DNA of 31,661 bases. Source: an uncultured Bacteroidaceae bacterium. GTDB lineage: Bacteria; Bacteroidota; Bacteroidia; Bacteroidales; Bacteroidaceae. The notes under the pieces were generated by a model. That model was not told where the DNA came from and ran no database searches. It saw nothing but the letters and a program-made list of their open reading frames with translations. The translations under genes and the position numbers were made by a program. Shown piece after piece: positions 16,171-23,161 of the stretch. Where the stretch lies: assembly GCA_934271655.1 (NCBI GenBank), contig CAKQRW010000038.1, positions 1 through 31,661 of the forward strand, given 5' to 3'. Numbering within the stretch: the stretch's first letter is position 1; every line of letters starts with the position of its first letter.

Positions 16171-16776
16171 ATGACATTTACAGAACTCGCATATCCAATA
16201 TTCGAGCAGTCCATAGCCGACTATCATATACATGACAACATAGACCAGCCGATACAAAATCCGTATCAGGCTGGCACCATAGAGCACGACCTCTATCTGA
16301 AGAACTGGATAGACGCCGTGCAGTGGCATTTTGAGGACGTGATACGCGATCCGCAGATAGACCCGAAGGAGGCGCTGGTGCTGAAACGCCGCATAGACAA
16401 GAGCAACCAGGACCGCACAGACCTTGTGGAGAGGATTGACTCGTATTTCCTCACGAAATACAGAGACGTGAAGGTCTGCGACGATGCCACCATCAATACC
16501 GAAAGCCCGGCATGGGCCATCGACCGTCTGTCTATCCTCGCCCTGAAGATATACCATATGCGTGAGCAGGTGGAGCGCGCCGACGCCAGCGAGGAGCACA
16601 GGCAGACATGCCAGAAGAAGCTCGACGTGCTGCTTGAGCAGCGCAAGGACCTGTCTTCTGCCATCGACCAGCTGATAGCCGACATCGAGGCGGGCAGGAA
16701 ATACATGAAGGTGTACAAGCAGATGAAGATGTACAACGACCCAAGCACCAATCCTGTCCTTTACGGCAAGAAATGA
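16171..16776 (+). CDS. DUF4254 domain protein
   Basis: A 201-residue cytoplasmic protein of the DUF4254 family, recognisable from the HDLYLKNWIDAVQWHFEDVI-like start region (EHDLYLKNWIDAVQWHFED), the IDKSNQDRTDLVERID segment and the long C-terminal helices (residues about 125-185) that look coiled-coil. Function is unknown, but in Bacteroidota these genes usually lie next to glycosyltransferase genes, as here, where a GT4 gene follows after 99 bases. The start at ATG 16171 (MTFTELAYP) is preferred to an upstream in-frame ATG at 16138, because that codon overlaps the -7 box of the promoter. No signal peptide or membrane segment is present. Confidence 0.85.
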   Translation: MTFTELAYPIFEQSIADYHIHDNIDQPIQNPYQAGTIEHDLYLKNWIDAVQWHFEDVIRDPQIDPKEALVLKRRIDKSNQDRTDLVERIDSYFLTKYRDVKVCDDATINTESPAWAIDRLSILALKIYHMREQVERADASEEHRQTCQKKLDVLLEQRKDLSSAIDQLIADIEAGRKYMKVYKQMKMYNDPSTNPVLYGKK

Positions 16777-16875
16777 CAGGCGAAAGGGCTGCTGCGGCAT
16801 GCGCCATGGCAGCAAGATGGCACGCAAAGCCACAGCATTCCTCACACTTCACACTATCCACAACAGACAAAAACC

Positions 16876-17973
16876 ATGAGACTAGGGTTTGACGCAAAGA
16901 GACTATACAACAATTTCACAGGACTGGGAAACTACAGCAGGACGATGATAGACATCCTCACGGCGGAGTTTCCCGATAATGAGTATTATCTCTACACACC
17001 CAAGACAAGGCTCAATGGGGTGACGCTGCCATACCTCGGCAAGCACAACTGCCACACGGTCACCCCAAAGGGAGTGATGAGAGGCAGCGCATGGCGCACC
17101 TACGGACTGGTCAGCGACATGAAGAGAGACGGCATAGAGCTGTTTCACGGACTCAGCAACGAGATGCCCACAGGACTCTTCCATTCCGGCATCAAGTCGG
17201 TGGTGACCATACATGATGTGGCCTTCCGCACATTCCCCGACATGTACCACTGGCATGACCGCAAGATATATGACATGAAATGGCAGTATGCCTGCAACCA
17301 TGCCGACCGCATCGTGGCGATAAGCGAGTGCACCAAGAGGGATGTGATGGAATTCTACAATATTCCAGAGCACAAGGTGGATGTGGTCTACCAGCCGGTC
17401 AACCCTATCTTCTACCAGCCTCTCAGAAAAGAAAAAGTGGACCCGTACATGCTCTATGTCGGCTCTGTCAATTCCAGAAAGAACCTTCTTGGCGTTGTCA
17501 AGGCCATAGAACTGATGCCACACGACTTGCAGATGCCACTCGTGGTGGTGGGCGGCGGCGGGTCGTACAAGCAGAAGGTGAGGCAATACATAGCCGAACA
17601 TCACATGGAGCATCTGTTCATCTGGCCAGAGATGGTGGACAATGCGGAGCTTCAGCGGCTCTACACCAATGCGCAGCTCTTCGTCTACCCCTCGTTCTAT
17701 GAGGGATTCGGCCTTCCTGTGGTGGAGGCGCAGTTGTCGGGATGCCCTGTGGTGACAAGTTGTGTGAGCAGCCTGCCTGAAGCTGGCGGGCCATACGCTC
17801 TGCAAGCCGACCCTGCAAGCGAGGAGGATATATGTGAGAAGATGACCATGATGCTCACCGACAGCGAGTTGCGCAGCAAGGCCATAGCCAGGGGAAGAGA
17901 GCACGCCATGAGCGCCTTCCATCCTGCGACACTTGCACACAAGCTGATGGCTGTCTACAGAGCCTTGCTGTGA
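16876..17973 (+). CDS. Family 4 (GT-B fold) glycosyltransferase
   Basis: A 365-residue retaining glycosyltransferase of the GT4 family. The N-terminal half has the GLGNYSRTM glycine-rich start (residues 16-24) and the motif VTIHDVAFRTFP (110-121) typical of mannosyltransferase-like GT4 enzymes; the C-terminal half has LYVGSVNSRKNLLG (193-206), and the EX7E nucleotide-sugar site E276-GFGLPVV-E284. It probably adds a hexose from a nucleotide sugar to a surface glycan on the cytoplasmic side of the membrane; donor and acceptor are unknown. It follows DUF4254 and precedes the LicC/LicD genes, so it may build the acceptor that is later decorated. Confidence 0.93.
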   Translation: MRLGFDAKRLYNNFTGLGNYSRTMIDILTAEFPDNEYYLYTPKTRLNGVTLPYLGKHNCHTVTPKGVMRGSAWRTYGLVSDMKRDGIELFHGLSNEMPTGLFHSGIKSVVTIHDVAFRTFPDMYHWHDRKIYDMKWQYACNHADRIVAISECTKRDVMEFYNIPEHKVDVVYQPVNPIFYQPLRKEKVDPYMLYVGSVNSRKNLLGVVKAIELMPHDLQMPLVVVGGGGSYKQKVRQYIAEHHMEHLFIWPEMVDNAELQRLYTNAQLFVYPSFYEGFGLPVVEAQLSGCPVVTSCVSSLPEAGGPYALQADPASEEDICEKMTMMLTDSELRSKAIARGREHAMSAFHPATLAHKLMAVYRALL

Positions 17974-18031
17974 GGCTGGAGCGGCACGAGATAAGGACGT
18001 GGCGTCTACTGCATGGCTATTTTGAGCCTCC

Positions 18032-18097
18032 GCCGCATGATTACGTGGTGCCTGCCGCATGACTATGTGCAGTCTGCCGCATGACAAAGAGACTAAA
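18032..18097. repeat. 22-bp tandem repeat, three units
   Basis: GCCGCATGA starts units at 18032, 18054 and 18076, an exact 22-base period; the first two units are alike over most of their length, while the third diverges after the first 10 or so bases. It lies between the GT4 stop and the start of the PLP-enzyme gene. Confidence 0.75.
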
Positions 18098-18128
18098 CTA
18101 TACAATACATATATATATCACATACTTT

Positions 18129-19163
18129 ATGAATTTTCTCGATAGAAACGAATTCAACTTCGAGCCTTCGCAGAAGGTCATCGACACAATAAAGAACTTC
18201 GATCCCAAGCAGTTGTGCTTCTACACACGCATCTATGACGAGGGAAAGAAGAGCATCGTCTCTGTGAAGTTGTCTGAGATATACGGCGTGCCAGAGGAGC
18301 AGGTGCTTCTCGGATATGGCGGAGAAGAGATCCTCAAGAACACGGTGCATTTCTACCTGACCAAGGGCAACAACAAGACCATACTCATACCGCAGTTCTC
18401 ATGGTGGTACTACAGTTCCATCGCAGCTGAGGTGGATGGCAAGACCGAGATGTATCCGCTGTATGAGCAGGACGACACCTTTGCCTACAATGTGGACGAG
18501 GTGATAGAATACACCAACCGCATACGCCCTCGGCTGCTGCTGCTTGCCTCGCCCAACAATCCTACGGGCAACAGCCTCACGAGCGAGGAGATAGGACGCA
18601 TCATGGAGAACATTCCAGAGGAGACCATGGTGCTTATAGATGAGGCCTATGCCTCATTCATCAACAACGATGTGGACTATATAGCTCCGCTGGTCAACAA
18701 ATACTCCAACCTCATCATCTCGCGCACCCTTTCCAAGTTCTACGGACTGCCAGGACTGCGCATGGGATTCGGATTCATGGGGGCAGGACACAAGGACTTC
18801 CTCAAGTATGCCAACATGTATCTGGGCTATAATCGCTTCAGCGAGGCTGTGGCCATAGCGGCTCTGGAGAGCGAGGACCACTACCGCAAGGTGGCAGAGC
18901 AGATGGAGTGGGACAGACAGCTCTACAAGAAAGAGCTGGGACAGTTGCCTGGCTTCAAGGTGTACAAGAGCGTGGCAAACTTCATTCTCATCAAGTATCC
19001 AGCAGAGATAAAGGACGCCTTGCAGAAGGCTCTCATCGGGGAAAACTACAAGATCAAGTTCATGGGAGACCCCGGACTTGAGTCATGCGTGCGCATCACG
19101 CTTGGCCGTCCCGACCAGACTCAAGCTGTGTGTGACATCATAAAGAAAATTGCTACAGCATAA
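18129..19163 (+). CDS. HisC-like PLP-dependent enzyme, probable amino-alcohol-phosphate synthesis
   Basis: A 344-residue fold-type I PLP enzyme of the histidinol-phosphate aminotransferase/CobD-like group. Marks: SPNNPTGN (141-148), DEAY (171-174), and the Schiff-base lysine K203 in SRTLSKFYGLPGLRMG; a terminal arginine in ESCVRITLG fits the carboxylate clamp. ATG 18129 gives the family start NEF-N-F-x-P. It lies beside a LicC-like cytidylyltransferase and two LicD genes instead of his genes. In Campylobacter jejuni capsule loci, HisC-like proteins Cj1436 and Cj1437 make ethanolamine phosphate (from phosphoserine) and serinol phosphate (from dihydroxyacetone phosphate). I infer a similar role here: supply of a phosphorylated amino alcohol for CDP activation. 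A plain HisC, or a threonine-phosphate decarboxylase, cannot be excluded. Confidence 0.8.
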   Translation: MNFLDRNEFNFEPSQKVIDTIKNFDPKQLCFYTRIYDEGKKSIVSVKLSEIYGVPEEQVLLGYGGEEILKNTVHFYLTKGNNKTILIPQFSWWYYSSIAAEVDGKTEMYPLYEQDDTFAYNVDEVIEYTNRIRPRLLLLASPNNPTGNSLTSEEIGRIMENIPEETMVLIDEAYASFINNDVDYIAPLVNKYSNLIISRTLSKFYGLPGLRMGFGFMGAGHKDFLKYANMYLGYNRFSEAVAIAALESEDHYRKVAEQMEWDRQLYKKELGQLPGFKVYKSVANFILIKYPAEIKDALQKALIGENYKIKFMGDPGLESCVRITLGRPDQTQAVCDIIKKIATA

Positions 19164-19237
19164 GAAGAAAAGCTACGGTATAAAGAGAGTAGCCACAGTT
19201 TGACTGGCCGCCTGCAATAGCGGAAACACTCTTGACC

Positions 19238-19290
19238 AAGCAGGTGCTCATGATTGTCTTGATCAGGAGCTCCTGCTTGATGCTTTTTTC
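19238..19290 (+). terminator. Terminator-like hairpin between the PLP-enzyme and cytidylyltransferase genes
   Basis: AAGCAGGTGCTC (19238-19249) pairs with GAGCTCCTGCTT (19267-19278) with one mismatch, loop 17 bases, then GATGC and T6. It could end or weaken transcription inside the cluster. The right arm also contains the perfect palindrome CAGGAGCTCCTG. Confidence 0.6.
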
Positions 19291-19320
19291 TCCTACAAGA
19301 ATCCTTAAAATACATAGTAC

Positions 19321-20052
19321 ATGAAAGCTATAATACTGGCGGCTGGCATAGCTTCGCGCCTCCGCCCTCTCACCAACGACAGGCCCAAGTGCTTGCTTGA
19401 GATAGGCGACAAATGTCTCCTGCAACGCTCTTTCGACGCACTTATATCCAACGGCATAAAGGAGTTTGTCATTGTGACAGGCTATCTGCACACGCTCATC
19501 GAGGACTTTCTGACAGAGCGCTACAAGGATGTGAAAATCACATTTATACACAACGCACGCTATGCCTCCACCAACAATATATACTCTCTCTGGCTGGCAC
19601 GCCCCGAGGCAGAAGGACAGGATGTGCTCCTGCTCGACAGCGACATACTCTACGATCCGCTCATAGTGGCACGTCTGCTCGCATCGCCTCATGCCGACGT
19701 GCTGGCTCTCAACAACCATCCATTGGGCGATGAAGAGATGAAGGTCATCCCCGATGCGGAAGGCCGCGTGAAGGAAATAAGCAAGACGTGCTCTGTGGCA
19801 GAGGCCAAGGGCGAGTCGATAGGCATAGAGCGCATGTCGGCCTCATACACAGCGGCGCTTTATAAGGAACTGAAGAAGATGATGACAATAGAGGGTCTCG
19901 ACAACATATTCTATGAGAGAGCCTTTGAGCGGCTCATACCGCAAGGGCACACCTTCTATGTGGAGGACACGACCGACCTCTTCTCCACCGAACTTGACAC
20001 GGTGGAAGACTTCAACGCTGCCAGGCAGCTCATACCAGCCCATCTCTATTAG
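19321..20052 (+). CDS. LicC-like nucleotidyltransferase (CTP: phospho-amino-alcohol type)
   Basis: A 243-residue sugar-nucleotidyltransferase-fold enzyme. The nucleotide-binding start is MKAIILAAGIASRLRPLTN with DRPKCLL following (residues 1-26), and DSD (106-108) is the metal site. It matches the choline-phosphate cytidylyltransferase LicC closely in pattern: the YASTNNIYSLWLA segment (81-93) parallels the LicC Y-A-x-x-N-N-x-Y-S-L stretch that helps bind the head group, and the C-terminus has the same VED-x-x-x-L-x-x-x-E-x-D-T-V-E-D-F layout. It should join CTP with phosphocholine, phosphoethanolamine or a related phospho-amino-alcohol to make a CDP derivative for LicD. It is followed 52 bases later by licD-like genes. 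Confidence 0.85.
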   Translation: MKAIILAAGIASRLRPLTNDRPKCLLEIGDKCLLQRSFDALISNGIKEFVIVTGYLHTLIEDFLTERYKDVKITFIHNARYASTNNIYSLWLARPEAEGQDVLLLDSDILYDPLIVARLLASPHADVLALNNHPLGDEEMKVIPDAEGRVKEISKTCSVAEAKGESIGIERMSASYTAALYKELKKMMTIEGLDNIFYERAFERLIPQGHTFYVEDTTDLFSTELDTVEDFNAARQLIPAHLY

Positions 20053-20074
20053 GCAGGTGAGCAACCCTGGTGTC

Positions 20075-20101
20075 TATAAAATAATTTTGAACACCTACTT
20101 A
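20075..20101 (-). repeat. AAGTAGGTG repeat, copy 1
   Basis: A 27-base copy of the dispersed repeat; read on the minus strand it begins TAAGTAGGTGTTCAAAAT. It ends 3 bases before the LicD start codon at 20105. Confidence 0.75.
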
Positions 20102-20104
20102 CTT

Positions 20105-20917
20105 ATGGCATCATACGACATACGTCCGCTTCAGTTGCGCATTCTCGACATCTTGCTTGCCGTGCATGATGTATGCAAGAAGCACAACCTGAGATATTAC
20201 ATCATCGCAGGCACCCTCCTCGGGGCCATACGCCACAAGGGATTCATCCCATGGGACGATGACCTCGACATAGGCATGCCTCGCCGCGACTACGACTTGC
20301 TCATGGCTCATGCCAGCGAATGGATGCCTGCGCCCTTTGAGGTGGTCAGCTACGAGACTGACAAGACCTATCCGCTGCCGTTCGCCAAGATACAGGATGC
20401 CAGCACCACGCTCATAGAGCGCATGCACCTCAAGTATCTGGGAGGCATATATATAGACGTGTTCCCTCTCGACGGAATGACGGCCAATCCTCTGTTGCAG
20501 CGCCTGCACTTCGCAAGATATTTCTACCTGAAGAAGGTGCAGTATTTCCTCTGCCGCGACCCTTACAGGCACGGGCATGGACCTTCGTGCTGGATACCGC
20601 TGCTGTGCCGCAAGCTGTACACTCTGGCTGAGGTGCAGGAGAAGATGCGGACGATGCAGAAGGCATACGACTTCGACTCGTCCGCTTTGGTGGTTGACCA
20701 TGACGACGGTCGAAAAGGAATCATGCCACGCAGCGTGCTCGGCAAACCCACACCTGTGACATTCGAGGGAAAGACCGTGATGGGGGCTGAGAACCCTGAC
20801 GCATATCTCTCGCAGAAATACGGCGACTACATGACCATCCCGCCTGGCCCGAAACAGCGGCAGCACAACTTCCACCTGCTCGACCTCGACACTCCCTACC
20901 GCGACAACAAGCGATAG
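20105..20917 (+). CDS. LicD family phosphotransferase (first)
   Basis: A 270-residue protein of the LicD/FKRP family, which transfers a phospho-head group (phosphocholine in pneumococcus and Haemophilus) from a CDP donor to a glycan. It shows the full family signature: GTLLGAIRHKGFIPWDDD (36-53) followed by LDIGMPRRDYD, where the aspartates bind the metal, and IDVFPLDG (116-123). The start at ATG 20105 gives MASYDIRPLQL; a longer frame reading back into the LicC gene is not used. It is directly downstream of the LicC-like gene, giving the donor-maker and transferase as neighbours. Confidence 0.93.
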   Translation: MASYDIRPLQLRILDILLAVHDVCKKHNLRYYIIAGTLLGAIRHKGFIPWDDDLDIGMPRRDYDLLMAHASEWMPAPFEVVSYETDKTYPLPFAKIQDASTTLIERMHLKYLGGIYIDVFPLDGMTANPLLQRLHFARYFYLKKVQYFLCRDPYRHGHGPSCWIPLLCRKLYTLAEVQEKMRTMQKAYDFDSSALVVDHDDGRKGIMPRSVLGKPTPVTFEGKTVMGAENPDAYLSQKYGDYMTIPPGPKQRQHNFHLLDLDTPYRDNKR

Positions 20918-20973
20918 GGACAGGTGCACACGAAGTGGCCTTCTTTGGTATAATGGCTGAGGGCTGTCTGGGT

Positions 20974-21037
20974 ATTATAGAACAATAGATTCAAGCTCCT
21001 GCTTATTTATAATAGAATAACTTGAAAGCCTGCTTAT
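20974..21037. repeat. Two degenerate 31-bp direct repeats before the GT2 gene
   Basis: CCTGCTTAT occurs at 20998-21006 and 21029-21037, 31 bases apart, each preceded by an A+T-rich segment beginning TATA. The second copy includes the GT2 start codon. They resemble the AAGTAGGTG repeat family in layout (A+T-rich arm then CCTRCTTAT), but are too divergent to be sure. Confidence 0.5.
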
Positions 21038-21950
21038 GACACTTACGCTTTCAATCCTTATCCCCACATACAACAATGTATGTACATCGCTGGTGAAATC
21101 CCTGCAGCAGCAAGCTGCGGCATTGCCGTGTCTCGACTATGAGATACTTGTGGCAGACGATGGCTCTACCGACAAGTGCTCCGTCAGCCTCAACAGGGCT
21201 ATAAATGACATGCCCGGATGCAGGTATCTTGAGAGAGAAAAGAATGTGGGAAGGGCCGTCATACGCAATTATCTCGCTCAGCAAGCTAAAGGCAGCTGGC
21301 TTCTGTTTATAGACAGCGACATGGTCGTGAGAAATCCTGACTTCGTGGCAACCTATACCAGCATCCTTCAAGAAGATACAATGGACTTGCCTGGCATATT
21401 ATATGGAGGCTACACCACGGACTATGCTGACCGTAAGGCTCTTGCTTACAATCTGCGCTACATGATAGAGCGGAGAAATCCGCAGAATGCAGACTACCGC
21501 CTGCGCCAAGCGCATCCCTTCCATGATTTCCATACGTCCAACTTCGTCGTGCGCAGGGACATAATGATGAGGTATCCCCTGGACGAGCGCTTCAGGCATT
21601 ATGGATATGAGGATGTGCTGTGGGGAAAGACGTTGCAGCAAGAGGGCATCGGAATCCTTCATGTAGACAACCCTCTGAGCTTTGAGCACTTTGAGACAAA
21701 TAAAGCCTTCCTCGACAAGACCGAGGAAGGACTTCGCACATTATATCTTTTCAGAGATGAGCTGCGCGGCTATTCAGCTGTCATCGACTATGCCGACAGG
21801 ATGTGCCGCATCCCTCTGGTCAAAGGCCTTGTGTGCAATGTGTTTCCCTTTGCCAGCCTGCACATCAAGTCGCGCCTCATGGGAATTGCGCCCAGCAGCT
21901 TTCTCTTCAGTGTCTACAAACTCTTGTATTTCATTCGTCTGATGCAATAG
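21036..21950 (+). CDS. Family 2 (GT-A fold) glycosyltransferase
   Basis: A 304-residue inverting glycosyltransferase. It has the GT2 start LSILIPTYNN, the DDGS motif (41-44), the DXD metal site DSD (93-95) in LLFIDSDMVVRNP, and an acidic GYEDVLWG motif near residue 190, which supplies the catalytic base region. Residues about 195-304 carry extra helices. It is the last plus-strand gene of the cluster and converges with the second LicD gene, 55 bases apart. Probably it extends the acceptor glycan that LicD decorates; donor sugar unknown. Confidence 0.92.
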   Translation: MTLTLSILIPTYNNVCTSLVKSLQQQAAALPCLDYEILVADDGSTDKCSVSLNRAINDMPGCRYLEREKNVGRAVIRNYLAQQAKGSWLLFIDSDMVVRNPDFVATYTSILQEDTMDLPGILYGGYTTDYADRKALAYNLRYMIERRNPQNADYRLRQAHPFHDFHTSNFVVRRDIMMRYPLDERFRHYGYEDVLWGKTLQQEGIGILHVDNPLSFEHFETNKAFLDKTEEGLRTLYLFRDELRGYSAVIDYADRMCRIPLVKGLVCNVFPFASLHIKSRLMGIAPSSFLFSVYKLLYFIRLMQ

Positions 21951-22005
21951 CTCTTGTTCGCTTTGTACAACAGCTGCGCGCATAAGGCAGCATCGACGCT
22001 CTCAC

Positions 22006-22884
22006 TCACCTGCTCTTCAATATGTCTTTATAGCTCCGCTCCGTGTCATACTCCAGCGCTCCGTGGCATGTGGGAGCCTGCACTGGAGTCATATAGTCGC
22101 CATACATGATGGTCAGCACCTCGTCATAGCCTATTGGCACAGGCATCTTGATGTATTCAAAGGTCCGCCATTCCGTGTCCTTGTAGCAAGACAGCGGACG
22201 CTGGGGCGACTGGTGGTTGAACGTGATGTCCACCCAAGCTATGGCATCCTCTCTCTTCACGCTGCGGAGGATATTCTCATATCTGGAAAAAAGGACCTCG
22301 GTAGACAATGCTGGCACATGCTTTCGGCAATACAGCAGCAGTCCCTTGGACACTCCGAGCAGAACCTTATACGTCATTTTGAAACGTGCCTTTGCCGCGC
22401 TCAGCCTGTTGTAGTGGTTTTTGAATGAGCGGGGCTTCTTGGGCATGTAGTCAAGGGGAAATATGTCGATGAATATTCCGCTGTTGCTGGTGTATGTCTT
22501 CTGACCGTGACCGAATGCGGCGGTGTCGCTGTTGCGCAGCTGGGCATGACGGTGGGCGTAAAGGGGATCGGTATGCACAGTCTGGAAGAAGTATGGATGC
22601 TTGAACTCATCTGCCGCCACTTCCTGCAGACGGTCAAAGTCCTCACGTGGCATGGCCATGTCTATGTCATCATCCCAGGGAATGTAGCCTCCGTGCCTTA
22701 TGGTGCCAAGCAGCGTGCCGCCTTCTGCCCAGATGGTCAACCCGTGCTTTGCGCACACACGGAACAGCTCCTGGAGCATGTCCATCTCTATAGCCCACAC
22801 TCGTTTCATCTGCTCGCTCACTTCATAGCCGCTGCGAGTCTCCTTGCGCAGGAAGCCCTCTGGCGGATTGTGCTGTATGTTCAT
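22006..22884 (-). CDS. LicD family phosphotransferase (second)
   Basis: A 292-residue LicD protein read on the opposite strand from the rest of the cluster. It holds GTLLGTIRHGGYIPWDDD (57-73 region) followed by IDMAMPREDFDRL, and IDIFPLD (139-145). It differs clearly from the first LicD outside these motifs, for example a long basic middle segment (PKKPRSFKNHYNRL), so it is not a recent duplicate. ATG 22884 (MNIQHNPPEGF) is chosen; an upstream ATG frame reaches into the promoter. Its own promoter lies at 22971-23001. Separate control may let the cell decorate a second site or use another acceptor. Confidence 0.92.
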   Translation of the reverse strand: MNIQHNPPEGFLRKETRSGYEVSEQMKRVWAIEMDMLQELFRVCAKHGLTIWAEGGTLLGTIRHGGYIPWDDDIDMAMPREDFDRLQEVAADEFKHPYFFQTVHTDPLYAHRHAQLRNSDTAAFGHGQKTYTSNSGIFIDIFPLDYMPKKPRSFKNHYNRLSAAKARFKMTYKVLLGVSKGLLLYCRKHVPALSTEVLFSRYENILRSVKREDAIAWVDITFNHQSPQRPLSCYKDTEWRTFEYIKMPVPIGYDEVLTIMYGDYMTPVQAPTCHGALEYDTERSYKDILKSR

Positions 22885-22970
22885 GTCGTCGTCAATGTTT
22901 TTTATGTTATTGCAATGTTGCTGGATGACAGGCAAAATGGCCTGATGAATGTAATATTGCTGAACGAATA

Positions 22971-23001
22971 CAAAATTACGGAAAACTAACAAAAGTAGCA
23001 A
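22971..23001 (-). promoter_or_regulatory. Bacteroidota-type promoter of the second LicD gene
   Basis: TTG (23001-22999), 20 bases, then TAATTTTG (22978-22971) on the minus strand. The leader to the start codon at 22884 is about 80 bases. Confidence 0.65.
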
Positions 23002-23052
23002 GAATATGAGACTTTTTCTGACCTACGCGACTCCTGTCTGAAATATTATCCT

Positions 23053-23060
23053 TACCTTTG
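23053..23060 (+). promoter_or_regulatory. Candidate -7 box of the GH53 gene
   Basis: TACCTTTG matches the Bacteroidota -7 consensus; no TTG is seen at the usual distance upstream. The leader of about 95 bases contains the 21-bp tandem repeats. Confidence 0.55.
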
Positions 23061-23083
23061 CCGCAAATATAAAGTGTAATAGA

Positions 23084-23146
23084 CTTACTAATATAAATAA
23101 TACGCTTACTAATATAAATAATGCACTTACTGACAATAAACATTAC
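23084..23146. repeat. 21-bp tandem repeat, three units, in the GH53 leader
   Basis: CTTACT starts units at 23084, 23105 and 23126, an exact 21-base period. The first two units are nearly identical (CTTACTAATATAAATAAT); the third is divergent. They fall between the -7 box and the start codon. Confidence 0.85.
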
Positions 23147-23161
23147 AATACTAACATCCGC

